A stretch of 64,000 nucleotides of DNA, from positions 50,224,001 to 50,288,000 of the forward strand of contig CM044320.1 of the NCBI GenBank assembly GCA_024291935.2. The letters run 5' to 3'. Every line of letters starts with the position of its first letter. The stretch's first letter is position 1. The notes beneath the pieces are model-generated. The model was not told where the DNA came from, made no database searches, and was given only the letters and a program-made list of their open reading frames with translations. Positions 45,584 through 56,505 of the stretch are shown in pieces. Position numbers and translations under genes: made by a program. The DNA is from Okapia johnstoni. Taxonomy: Eukaryota; Chordata; Mammalia; Artiodactyla; Giraffidae.

Positions 45584-46394
45584 TTCTTTTTAGAGTTACA
45601 TACTCTTTGCCTTACAAAGTAGTGCTCTCATATTTGAACACTATATTTTGCTATTATTACATCAAAGTGTCCTTCCTCTGGATCTCAGCCTTCCATACCA
45701 TTCCCTCCTTCTCATTATATGAAATATCTTTCTCTCTGAGATTGCTGGTGTTTTTACCCTGTTCAATTTGGATTCTGCTTCTGAAATTTTTTCTTCAGAG
45801 GAGTCTTAGTTTACTAAAAGCATGTATTTATTGCATATTTCTGAGATTCTCAAGGGTATACGCTACTTCTAATTGTCCTTTTGCAGGATTTTTTCAAGTT
45901 CTGTGGGTTATTCTCAGATTCTATTGCTCGGCATCCTGCTTAGTACTAGGCCTTCTCCTTTTGGAAATCAGAATCTGATGGCAATTTCTGGGTCCTTTGG
46001 CTTGTAGGCTCCATCAATTTCCTTTTCTCTTCACTGCTACCAGTTCTGCATCCTGTTGCTTTCTCATGATTTGTGCTATGCTCATCCATTTTCTAGGGCC
46101 ATGGGGATTCCTTGATACCCACTTTATTGAAGATATCACCTGTCATTGTTTTTTGTTTGGTTGGTTGGCAGTTTTTCTTTCTTTCTTTCTTTCTTTCTTT
46201 CTTTTACTATCATTTTATTCTTTCACTATCATATGCATTGTTTTTATGAAGGGACTTGGGAAGATTAATTTCTTAAAATACTACATTATTGTCATGCCCT
46301 TGCCATCAGAAATACCAGGTGATCTTTTAAAAATGTAAACCAAATCATATCAGCTCTACCTCTACCTTCATCTTAGACCTCATCTCCAATCATT
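45584..46394. other. Intronic segment, T-rich, with (CTTT)n
   Basis: Contains a (CTTT)n tract at about 46176-46204. Two Leu/Phe-rich ORFs (45550-45978 and 45997-46338) reflect T-rich composition; they have no recognised homologue and the first starts inside BovB. Confidence 0.5.
46176..46204. repeat. (CTTT)n tetranucleotide repeat
   Basis: About seven TTTC units in succession. Confidence 0.95.
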
Positions 46395-46765
46395 CTACTC
46401 ACCTGTGATGGTTAATTTTATGTGTCAACTTGAATGGTCCATGGGGTGCCCAGATATTTAGTCAAACATTATTCTAGGTAGTTCTATGCGGGTGTTTTGA
46501 GATGAGGTTAAACTTTAAATTGGTAGACTGAATAACGCTGATTGCCCTCACTAATGAATGATCCTCACCCCATCAGTTGAAGGCTTGAATAGAACCAAAA
46601 GACTAATGTCCACTCTGAATGGAAGAATTCTTCCTGCCCAATAGTCTTTTTTCCTATCTTCATACTCAAACTGAAACATCATCTTTTCCTCAGTCTCAAG
46701 CCTCCCAACCTTTGGATTAGTGCTACACAATCAGTTCTCCTGGTTCTCAGGCCATTGAACTTGGA
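46395..46765. mobile_element. Ancient mammalian repeat, opposite orientation to 12730-13190
   Basis: GTGATGGTTAATTTTATGTG, GTGCCCAGATATTTAGTCAA, CATCAGTTGAAGGCTTGAAT. Probably an L1M-class 3' end. Confidence 0.62.
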
Positions 46766-47689
46766 TTTTCATGTCTTCTTCTCTCTGTCTGCAGTAATAA
46801 CTCCTATCTCATCACTTTGCTTTATTTTTTTTTCATAGAACTTACCATCATCAGAAATTATACTATTTTTGATTTGCCTACAGTTGTCTCCTTCACTGGA
46901 ATGTGAGCATATGGTGGACAGAGGCATTTTATATATATTGTGAACTGAATTCAGAATTTCTACTAATATCAACATCAGCACTAGAATCCCTGAGACATTC
47001 TTGATTTTCCAAAGAGGAATGCAGTAACCCAATAAACAACAGTCATGATCTATAGTAAAAAAAGAAATCACTTGTTTTACATAATTTGTTTTCATCTTAA
47101 CATGAAATTTATGGTTATTCAGGTATTTATATAGGTGATATATATCAGCAACAAAGATGGGTAAAAAAGAATGTTGAACTCCTTACTATTGGGTACTTAC
47201 TTTGACATTTCTTTGAAATGCTAATGATTCTTTGAATAACTATCAGATTGGCATTCACACATGTTTAGTTCTGTACCTTGGCATGAAATATCCACTTGTC
47301 AAAAGAGAAGTGTGAAATTAAATGAGACATGTTATGAATATGCTTTGCCTCAGTTTCATCTAAAGTAATAGCAAGAAAATATGAAAATTCTTTTCAAAGT
47401 ATATTTTTAAAAATATACAGGCATGTTAAAATAATAATCATTACTGAGTGTCTAATATAATAAATTACTACCTTTGTAAAAATGAAAGCCTCTAGATTAA
47501 AAATTATTGTTGTAATGATAAAAACACTTATTTAATGTATTCCATGCCACAGGCATTATTCTAACTCCCTTACTTTTATTTTTCATTCATCTTCACAACA
47601 CTGTTAGTTATGTTATATACTATTACTATCATCATTTCCAGACGTGAAAATACAAACATTGCCAAAACTTATTTTGAAGAATATGTTAA
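46766..47689. other. Intronic AT-rich segment
   Basis: A possible antisense MIR lies at 47540-47660 (CCACAGGCATTATTCTAACT ... TTTCCAGACGTGAAAATAC). The rest is unassigned. Confidence 0.42.
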
Positions 47690-47992
47690 TTCTTCTTTAA
47701 AATGGGATATAGACTAAATCTATCTATTGTCACATAGTAAACCAACCCAAACTTTGTGGCTTAAATCAACAGCCATTTATTTAGTTCATGATTTTGTTAA
47801 CATGTTTTCTTCTGATCTGGGCCAAACTCAGATGAGCTTGCCTAATGCAGCTGCTGGCAGATTGGCCTAGAGTTGGTTGATCCTGGTCAGCCTCACTTAC
47901 ATGTTTGGAAGTTGACTGGCCTTCAACTGAAGTGACAGGGTGGCTGGTGTATTAACCATGCCTTTTTATTTTGGAGGGTTTTGGGTTTTGTT

Positions 47993-48530
47993 TGATGCCT
48001 TAACATCTTGGGACCTTGCTGATCCTGGAGGCACTGTTCCTCCCAGGGCTAGGTAATTCTTAAAGATAGTAAACAACTCACCAGAAGACATACCTTTCAT
48101 ATGCAAACCAACCAATCCAAAACCATACTGCAACCACTTTCTTTGTCAGGTTCTCACTCTGGGCCACTACCCACTTGCCCCAATCATAACAAAACCAAGT
48201 ACAAGATAACTAGGGACAGTCTCTTTGGCCCAGAGCCTCTTGAAAAGACTTGAACTAATCAATACTAAACCTGTTTGCCTTGTTTCATCCATTACTTCCA
48301 ATAGAAACCACTATAAAGCTCTTGTCCACCTTGTCCCCACTCATTCTGCCTCCTAATACTGGTGCTTTCTATGTCCCTCCCACCACTGCCCCACACCCCA
48401 ATATTATGACATACTCCCTCCTTGTGGGATCTATGACTATAACCATCTGTCTTTTCAGTGGAAATCTCCTGATCTGGTAGGCTCATTATACTTGGGGGGA
48501 GAGGGGGTGGGGAACCTGTACTTTCAAACA
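47993..48530 (+). mobile_element. Probable solo ERV (class I-like) LTR
   Basis: Begins TGATGCCTTAACATC, ends TTTCAAACA. Has a candidate TATAAA at 48312-48317 and the LTR-like runs CACTGTTCCTCCCAGGGCTA and CATATGCAAACCAACCAATC. No internal viral genes adjoin it. Edges approximate. Confidence 0.55.
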
Positions 48531-48670
48531 TCTGGGTAATGTATTATTTTATCGTCCAGCAGACTAGCCAGAGCTTGTTCACATAGATGCAAGATTCCAA
48601 GAGCAACAAGAGAAGAAGCCCCAAAGCACAAGTACTTTTCAAATCTCTCTTATATCATGCTTTCCGTTGT

Positions 48671-49954
48671 TCAGCTCACTTCAGTTCCATCGCTCAGTCA
48701 TGTCCGACTCTTTGTGACCCCATGGACTGCAGCATGCCAGGCCTCCCTGTCTAACACCAATTCCCGGAGTTTACTCAAACTCATGTCCACTGAGTCAGTG
48801 ATGCCATCCAACCATCTCATCCTCTGTCGTCCCCTTCTCCTCCCACCTTCAATCTTTCCCAGCATCAGGGTCTTTTCAGATGAGTGAGTTCTTCGCATCA
48901 GGTGGCCAAAGTATTAGAATTTCAGCTTCAATGTCAGTCCTTCCGATGAATATTCAGGACTGATTTCCCCCAGGATGGACTGGTTGGATCTCCTTGCAAT
49001 CCAAGGGACTCTTAAGAGTCTTCTCCAACACCACAGTTCAAAAGCATCAATTCTTTGGCACTCAGCTTTCTTTATAGTCCAACTCTCACATCCATACATG
49101 ACTACTAGAAAAACCATAGCCTTGAATAGAAGGACCTTTGTTGGTAAAGTAATGTTTCTGCTTTTTAATATGCTGTCTAGGTTGGTCATAACTTTTCTCC
49201 CAAGGAGTAAGCATCTTTAAATTTCATGACTGCAGTTACCATTTGCAGTGATTTTGGAGACCCCCAAAATAGTCTGTCACTGTTTCCACTGTTTCCCCAT
49301 CTATTTGCCATGAAGTGATGAGATTGGATGCCGTGATCTTAGCTTTCTGAATGTTGGGTTTTGAGCCAACTTTTTCACTCTCCTCTTTCACTTGTATCAA
49401 GAGGCTGTTTAGTTCTTCTTCGCTTTCTGCATAAGGGTGGTGTCATCTGCATATCTGAGGTTATTGATACTTCTCCTGGCACTCTTGATTCCAGCTTGTG
49501 CTTCATCCAGCCCAGTGTTTCTCATGATGTACTCTGCATATAAATTAAACAAGCAGGGTGACAATATACATCCTTGACGTATTCGTTTCCTGATTTAGAA
49601 CCAGTCTGTTATTTCATGTCCAGTTCTAACTGTTGTTTCTTCACCTGCATACAGATTTCTCAGGAGGCAGATAAGGTGGTTTGGTATTCCCATCTCTTTC
49701 AGAATTTTCCACAGTTTGTTGTGATCCACACAGTTAAAGGCTTTGGCATAATCAATAAAGTAGAAGTAGATGTTTTTCTGGAACTCTCTTGCTTTTTCTA
49801 TGATCCAGTGGATGTTGGCAATTTGATCTCTGGTTCCTCTGCTTTTTCTAAATCCAGATTGAACATCTGGAAGTTCACAGTTCACGTACTGTTGAAGCCT
49901 GGCTTGGAGAATTTTGAGTATTACTTTGCTAGCATGTGAGATGAGTGCAGTTGT
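48671..49954 (-). mobile_element. BovB LINE, 1.3 kb, antisense
   Basis: The minus strand encodes an RT N-terminal part (49595-49984) with KNIYFYFIDYAKAFNCVDH, carrying the motif A Asp, and the C-terminal region at 48914-49189 (YGCESWTIKKAECQR). The YADD codons are intact near 49450, but a 2-bp loss just after them shifts the frame. Confidence 0.96.
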
Positions 49955-50040
49955 ACCACTGACCAAAGCAAGGTACTTGGCCACATGTAACCTCTAAAAT
50001 CCTATGGGAGGAATGGATACGGGATGGGGTGTAGCTAAAG

Positions 50041-50493
50041 GCTAAAGGAGCCTGTGCACATGGAGGTTGTAACTGCATTCAATCCACTGAATAGGTATCC
50101 CAGGAGGTTTCATATCAACTTCTCACTGTCTTTGATTTGAGAAATTCTTGGGGTTTAGCCACTGAAGTAGGTAATATTTGCCTTTTCAGAACTCTTGGCA
50201 ATAATGTTATCAACTATCTTAATGGCAAGAACTATTCTTCAAAAGCCTAGGCTTATGAGCTAATAATCAAATTCTCTTTTACTGAGAGAAGGGACTGCTT
50301 GTGACTAGAGGACTTGGACATTATAAAGCACTTTGGAGATGTGATTATAGTTATTTTGATCAAATCACAGAGGGATGATAACCTAATCATAATATTCAAA
50401 GAAAAGCTTAAATAATGTTATCCTCCTAAATATCTCACTATAGTGAACATGATCAGAAACCTCTTGACTGTGATTTACAGGGGTTTTTTTATC
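50041..50493. other. Intronic segment, no assigned repeat
   Basis: AT-rich, single-copy-looking. No gene or repeat recognised. Confidence 0.45.
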
Positions 50494-51410
50494 CCTTCAG
50501 TTCAGTTTAGCTAAGTTCAATCACTCAGTTGTGTCTGACTCTTTGTGACCCCATGGACTGCAGCATGACAGGCCTCCTTGTCCATCACCAACTCCAGGAG
50601 TTTACTCAAACTCACATCCATTGAGTCAGTGATGCCATCCAGCCATCTCATCCTCTGGCATCCCCTTCTTCTTCTGCTTTCAATCTTTCCCAGAATCAGG
50701 GTCTTTTCAAATGAGTCAGTTCTTTGCATCAGGTGGCCAAAGTATTGGAGTTTCAGCTTCAGCATCAGTCCTTCCAATGAATATTCAGGACTGATTTCCT
50801 TTAGGGTGGACAGGTTGGATCTCCTTACAGTTCAAGGGACTCTAAAGAGTCTTCTCCAACACCACAGTTCAAAAGCATCAATTCTTCAGCTTTCTTTATA
50901 GTCCAACTCTCACATCCATACATGACTACTGGAAAAACCTTAGCTTTGACTAGATGGACCTTTGTTGGTAAGGTAATGTCTCTGCTTTTTAATAGGCTGT
51001 CTAGGTTGTTCATAACTTTTCTTCCAAGGAGCAAGTGACTTTTAATTTCATGGCTGCAGTCACCATTTTCAGTGATTTTGAAGCCCCCAAAAATAAATTC
51101 TGTAACTGTTTCCCCATCTAGTTGCCATGAAGTGATGGGACCAGATGCCATGATCTTAGCTTTCTGAATGTTGAGTTTTAAGCCAACTTTTTCACTCTCC
51201 TCTTTCACTTTCATCAAGAGGCTCTTTAGTTCTTCTTCACTTTCTGCCATAAGGATGGTGACATCTATATATCTGAGGTCATCGATATTTGTCCCGGCAA
51301 TCTTGATTCCAGCTTGTGCTTCATCTAGCCCAACGTTTCTCATGATGTGCTCTGTATATAAGTTAAACAAGCAGGGTGACAATATACAGGCTTGACATAC
51401 TCCATTCCCT
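50494..51410 (-). mobile_element. BovB LINE, 0.9 kb, antisense
   Basis: The minus-strand frame 50825-51382 (185 codons) runs from SPCLFNLYTEHIMRNVGLDE through LRYIDVTILMAESEEEL (YIDV replacing YADD) to ESWTIKKAEE. A second frame, 50517-50777, is the C-terminus ([15 protein letters not shown]). A frameshift separates them. Confidence 0.96.
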
Positions 51411-52878
51411 ATTTAAATTTTTCCCCTCAAAACCCTAAAGGGTTTTTCCCACTCAAACCCTTTAGTCTTCTTCAGCAACTTGCACAATAAAATTCTAAAC
51501 TTCTTTATTTCAGAATTCTTCCTTCCTTCTGCATTATTTACCCATTACTGTCATCTCATACCAAACTACTTATGGTGTAAAGCATTATAGGAGAGCCAAG
51601 TAGCCCAGCAAGACAATGGAGACAATAAATTGGAACAGAACACCATATTTTATTTTCTCTTAGTATTACCTTACTTCCATGAAGCAGAAAAAAAAATCCT
51701 TTTCATCTATTTTTTCCAAATTCAAGAAATAGTCATAAATAGAGACATATTTCTTCCCACAAAGAGCCTATTTGATTGTCCTTTAACCCTAAATTGTTCT
51801 TTTATCTTAATAATAAATTTTCCAGGGCAATGGATATGAGTATCCAATAGGCCTTAGTTTGAATCTCAGCTTAACTACTTATTAGCTGGGAAAATTTAAC
51901 AGTGTAAGTTGTCCACATGTTAATTTTGACTTCTAAAAAATGGATGTAATAGGGCATATACTCTAGCCTTAGAGAGTTTAAGGCTGCTTTGCCTTACACT
52001 CCACATATTCTCCTCCAAGAAAGATCTCTGTTGCAAGAGGAGGGAAAAATTCATGTCCAGTATACTAGAAAATTTTTATGAAAAGATAAAGTACTTGTGA
52101 GAGTATGGCGTGGTACAGATTGTTTCTCTTTTAGATCATTGTCTTGTGGATCTCTCATCCTGACACTTATTTCTTCCATTCAGCATTGTCTTAGGTCTAG
52201 GAAGGGGGACATCTTCATTTGGGACAGCTAAATAGGAACCTGGGTGAGGTCTGGAGAATATGTAAAGCCAGGATCATACCTACTTCTATCAGCTCCAAGG
52301 GAGACAAAAGCATATGGAGCTGGGGCCAAACTTCAATTAAGAAAGCTGGTTTGTCTGTAGCATTCCTTGGGCAAATATCTATTGATATTTATTTAGGTTG
52401 ACAATTTGTTTACATATTCTGACCAAATCTCTTTCAATTAGAAAACCATGACTATTATTAATCATTTCATAGAATTGTTATGACAATCACATAAGGGGAT
52501 ATAAATATTACCTCTAATTTAGTGAGAAGTAAATAGCACATGCCTAGTAAATGTTACTTGTTAACTTATAAAAAACTTTGATGTTTTTGGTTTATAATAA
52601 TAACTAACTTCTTTAAGTTGTGAATCAGAAAGTCAACTTTGAACTTGTTATATTTTATCTACGACATTGGCTATATTTTACTTTTTCATAAGATTAGGCT
52701 TATCAGGTAATTTAGCTTTTGATCATGGCAAATATTTAGCTGAATATTAATTAACGTGACCAGTCAAAAAAGTAGACTGATTCCCTTTGCTAATTTCTTT
52801 GGCCAGGTTTTTACACACTATGTCTTTAAAAGACAAATTAGGTCATTAAAAAAAAGCATGGTGTATTTTAAATCTCAG
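51411..52878 (+). other. Intronic segment with weak MIR remnants
   Basis: A MIR-like element at about 51825-51990 (GCCTTAGTTTGAATCTCAGC, ACTACTTATTAGCTGGGAAA) and a possible MIR 3' piece at 52465-52560. The short palindrome AAACCCTAAAGGGTTT is at 51430-51445. Otherwise unassigned. Confidence 0.5.
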
Positions 52879-53091
52879 GGCTTGCCAGGGGGTTCAGTGG
52901 TAAAGAATCCACCTGCCAATGTAGGAGACAAAGGAGAGGAGGGTTTGATCCCTGGGTCAGAAAGATCCCCTGGAGGAGAAAATGGCAACCCACTCCAATA
53001 TTCTTGCCTGGAAAATTCCATGGACAGGGGAGCCTGGCAGGCTACAGTCCATGGGGCCACAAAGAGTTAGACATGACTTAGCACACACACA
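52879..53091 (+). mobile_element. Bov-tA SINE
   Basis: GGCTTGCCAGGGGGTTCAGT to ACATGACTTAGCACACACAC. Perfect 15-bp TSD TATTTTAAATCTCAG at 52864-52878 and 53092-53106. It lies about 0.84 kb upstream of the 590-nt exon, in sense. Confidence 0.95.
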
Positions 53092-53106
53092 TATTTTAAA
53101 TCTCAG

Positions 53107-53910
53107 AGAACATTTATGTTTCATCTTAGAAAAAATTATGAAGTAATAAAAATTTTATTCTTCTTTGGTTTCTTTTCTGGATTACATTTTCAAAGATCTG
53201 AAGAAATTAAAAAATAACTAATTATGTTTCATAGAAGAAAGAAAAGGACAGCTTCGTGTTAGTAGTGCAACATCAGTTTCTTGTAAAAGTGTCTCACTTT
53301 TTAGTGATATTGCATTGTTTGCCTGTTAAGCATGAACAAATCCTTTTTGTCTAAATCATATAATTTGTGTAGAATTAATCTTAATTTTATATTTGAAGTA
53401 ACATGTTAGGATTATTACCTTTAAATTATTCCAAATTATACTTCTTTTCAATGTTTTGTTTTTTTAATTTATTTGCTGGGAAAAGGGCAAAGGGATGTCA
53501 TTATATATGATCTTGATTTACCTGCCTGATGTCCTAACTGTACAATAAATCATTTACTGCAAAAGTTTGAACATGGGTGTCCCATTTTAAGAAAACCCAA
53601 CTTTGTTATCCAATATAAAATATACTCCCTGGGGACAAAGGAGAAGGGTGGGCAATTACTCAATTAATACCCAATTCATAACTTTGAAATACACCCTAAG
53701 GTATATCAGGAAGATCTGATACACAAGCACACACACACACACACACACACACACAGATTTATTTTACACACAGCACTGTAGGGTCATGGGTATTTCATAA
53801 AGTGAGGATATCACTGTGTAACAATAAATCAACTGTTTGTACATTGCACAGGTTTAAAAGGGTTTGAGAAATCAGGGCTTTCAGAGTCCTTTCCAAATGA
53901 GCATCCAGAC
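53107..53910. other. Intronic sequence before the 590-nt exon
   Basis: AT-rich, with a (CA)n tract at 53728-53754. No interspersed repeat recognised between that tract and the acceptor. Confidence 0.55.
53728..53754. repeat. (CA)n microsatellite
   Basis: About 13 CA units, roughly 180 bp upstream of the exon acceptor. Confidence 0.96.
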
Positions 53911-53930
53911 CTTATTTTTCTCTTTTGCAG

Positions 53931-54520
53931 ATGATCTCTCTCAGCAGGAGGACAATGATCCCCCAAAAGAATATGATCCTGGGCAATTTGCAGGTCTCCT
54001 CCACGGATCCTCTCCAGCCTGTGAGTCCCCTGAAAATCCATTTCATCTCTATGGGAAAAGAGATGAACGTGAAGAAGGAAAAGATGAAGTCAGTTTGGCA
54101 AATAGTCCTTTGCCTTTCAAGCAAACTCCAATAGAAAATAAATCAGAACCTGTGGTAAAGAAAATTAAACCCAAGGTGGTCAGTAGAACAATTTTTCACA
54201 AAAAAAGCAACCAACTCGAAAACCATACCATTGTTGGCACAAGAACAGCTAGAAGTGGATCCCGGAATGGGGACCAGTGGATTGTGAACACTGGGGGATT
54301 TGTGGAGAGAGCGTGTACCCTGGGGAGAATAAGGTCATTGCCAAAAGCCCTGATCGACATGCATTTATCCAAAAATGTCTCTAAATCGGATTCTGATCTC
54401 ATTGCCTACCCTTCAAATGAGAAAACATCAAGAGTTAACTGGAGTGAATCTTCACCTGCTGATCACAGCTCTAAAGGGAATTCTGAAAGAACACCATCTT
54501 TCACTTCCGAATGGGAAGAA
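53931..54520 (+). CDS. ANKS1B: ANKS1B internal exon, 590 nt, linker between ankyrin repeats and SAM domains
   Basis: Internal coding exon. The acceptor is a pyrimidine-rich tract ending in AG at 53929-53930; the donor is GTAAGA from 54521. The first two bases complete a split Asp codon, then 196 codons follow, ending Trp-Glu-Glu at phase 0. I recognise the protein from memory as the ANKS1B (AIDA-1/EB-1) linker: PPKEYDPGQFAGLLHG, then RACTLGRIRSLPKALIDM, then SERTPSFTSEWEE. It looks disordered and Ser/Pro-rich, with several S/T-P sites and a basic cluster at exon residues 76-91 (KKIKPK...HKK). ANKS1B is known as a neuronal postsynaptic scaffold associated with PSD-95 and NMDA receptors, with reported synapse-to-nucleus signalling. 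No stop or frameshift is seen. The frame is open upstream to an ATG at 53864, but the acceptor lies between, so that ATG is not the start. Confidence 0.93.
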
Positions 54521-55329
54521 GTAAGATTTGTTCTTCTTGTTATTCTTTACATAAAGCTTAGGCATCAGGCAAGTTTTGAGGGAGGGATTTTCAGCTTTTT
54601 AAATCTTTCAGAGGAAAAAAAAAAATTAACACGTATAGATCCAAGTGGAAAGGAAAAGTTCTAGAGGTAATACAAGATAATTTCACAGCGAGCATAAAAA
54701 CAAGCATGATTCCACACATGAGGGGATATCTGTTGTTTCCATAAAAGTTGATATCAAGCAGAAGTAATAACTAGCTATGAGGTACAAGAAAATGTTCACA
54801 TTGTGTCCTACTAAGCATTGCAGCTGACAAATGGAGAAAAATTTTTGTATTTTTATTTGCTTTATATCATTTTCTTATTTGCTAAACTCTGTTAGGTCGT
54901 CTTCCTTCTTTAAAGTATCTTATAATTTCAGAAGAGCTTCTTCTAATCTTAATACTAAACATAAAGGTCCTGGCCCTTCTCCAAGTACCATACAAAAAAC
55001 ACAAGTTACTTAATATTTCCCTTTACAACTATTGGACATTAAAGAAAAATGTGTCCAGTCCAGTGTGACCAATTTAAGCTCTACTTAAAGACAAAGTCTT
55101 CAATTTCATGGAATTACTCAGGAAGTAAGTACCCTTTTAAGGTTAATAATATATCAACCTTTCTCCCTGAAGAGGACTACATCATAAAGTAATGAAGTCT
55201 CTTGATTTTTCTTGAATTTGTGCAAAGAATGGGCCACACTCTTCCTCAGCATTTCATTCTAAAATGTCACATTTTGTCTCTCAAAAGATTGTGCCAGTAG
55301 AATTAGGTTTTGAAGCACAATAGGTCACT

Positions 55330-55470
55330 AGAGTATTCTGAGAACTAGAAATAGAAATGGTTCTGGTATTGACATTCTGAATTGAGCTGTTTGAGAAAAT
55401 CACTTAATCTCTCTGCATCTGTTTCAGGGTGAACAAAATGGGACATTTAAGTAATGCTCATTGTCATTTC
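55330..55470 (+). mobile_element. MIR remnant
   Basis: AACTAGAAATAGAAATGGTT, GAAAATCACTTAATCTCTCT, GCATCTGTTTCAGGGTGAAC. In the intron between the two exons. Confidence 0.58.
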
Positions 55471-56109
55471 TGAAAACTCCTGTCTCACTAAGGCTGCTAG
55501 GATGATGAGCAGGTTTAAAGCATAAATAGCTAAAGCTGAGACAGTCATATCTCCCTATGAATTCCATAGCAGTAGTCTGATAGTTTACTCAGATCTATCC
55601 ATTTCTTATATTTATTAACTCTGTGAATAACATATTTAACTTATCTCTTAGAATCAAGTTGTTGCCATTCCTAGATTCTTGTGATTATATGCTACAAATA
55701 AGCTTGTGGCTGGTCATACCGTTTAATCAGAACTTTGTTCCAATGGCCATGCTTCACTGGATCAGATGAGATGCATGCTCTCGGAGCCAAGAGGAAGAAT
55801 GACCGAGAGGGTAGACATTGTCGCATGAACTTATCCTCAGCTCCTTCCCCTTCTGACTTTAAAGAATATACAATGTCTAACTTACTGACCCATGTAGGCC
55901 CAAACAAAGTTCATTTTAGGAAATACAAAGAAAAGACAAGCTGATTTTGAAAGTTTAAGAAAAGGAAATAAAATTTGTATTTCTAAAAGCAATTCAAAAG
56001 ATGTCTGCCTCCCTTTAAATCTTTCTGTGTTGGTCTCTTAATTGGAGTTTTGCAGTGACAATAATATCAAGAATATATGCTTCTGGCAGTGGAAAGTCAT
56101 TTTAAAATG

Positions 56110-56445
56110 CAATTCTGTATGCTCAGTGAAATGAGTCAAACAGAGAAAGATAAATGCTATATGATATCACTTATATATGGAATCTAAAAAATACAACAGA
56201 CTACTGAATATAGCAAAAATGAAGCTGACTCACAGATGCAGAGAACAAGCTAGTGGTTACCAGTGGAGGCCAGAGGGACAATACAGAGCTGAGGAATTAA
56301 GAGGTACAGACTACTGGCTAAAAAATAGGATCAAGGATGTATTTTTGCAACACAGGGAATACAGCCAATATTTTGTAATCACTGTAAATGGAAATAGTCT
56401 TTAAAATTTGTATAAAAAATAAAAATAAATAAAAATTTTAAAGAA
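56110..56445 (+). mobile_element. L1 3' end fragment
   Basis: TGATATCACTTATATATGGA, AAGCTGACTCACAGATGCAG, GAACAAGCTAGTGGTTACCA, AATATTTTGTAATCACTGTA, and an A-rich tail with AAATAAA. It ends about 60 bp before the acceptor of the 73-nt exon. Confidence 0.9.
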
Positions 56446-56505
56446 CAAAAGTACAACACAAAGCAAATGTAATAATTAATTTTATATGTTTTTTGTTTCA
56501 CACAG

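Larger units (their letters stand above)
47690..50040 (+). mobile_element. Old repeat interrupted by an LTR and a BovB
   Basis: Blocks 47690-47992, 48531-48670 and about 49955-50040 together follow one old mammalian repeat: CTTTGTGGCTTAAATCAACA, CTCACTTACATGTTTGGAAG, CAGAGCTTGTTCACATAGAT, AAGAAGCCCCAAAGCACAAG, then CCACTGACCAAAGCAAGGTA. The family could not be named. Confidence 0.6.
1..53930 (+). other. ANKS1B: ANKS1B intron upstream of the 590-nt exon (5' end outside window)
   Basis: At least 53.9 kb without a convincing exon. It is filled with interspersed repeats listed separately. It ends at the acceptor 53911-53930 (pyrimidine tract CTTATTTTTCTCTTTTGCAG). Intron status is inferred from the phase-consistent internal exon at its right end; a small unrecognised alternative exon cannot be excluded by reading alone. 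Confidence 0.85.
54521..56505 (+). other. ANKS1B: ANKS1B intron between the two exons (1,985 nt)
   Basis: Complete GT-AG intron. It contains a MIR remnant near 55330-55470, a repeat-free stretch around 55690-55960, and an L1 3' tail at about 56110-56445. The reading frame of the upstream exon stays open into the intron for 47 codons, to a TAG at 54662-54664. Confidence 0.9.

Noticed and set aside
45550..46338. 142- and 113-codon Leu/Phe-rich ORFs as membrane proteins
   Set aside because: Composition follows from T-rich DNA. The first begins inside an antisense BovB and crosses its insertion boundary, and the second includes a (CTTT)n tract.
48312..48317. TATAAA as an active ANKS1B promoter
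   Set aside because: It lies inside an old solo LTR; no first-exon or CpG-rich context is visible, so it is recorded only as an LTR feature.
53864..53930. ATG at 53864 as the start of a 266-codon gene through 54664
   Set aside because: The stretch 53911-53930 is a clear polypyrimidine tract plus AG, and the recognised protein begins exactly at 53931; the upstream part is intron and the tail past 54520 is beyond a strong donor.
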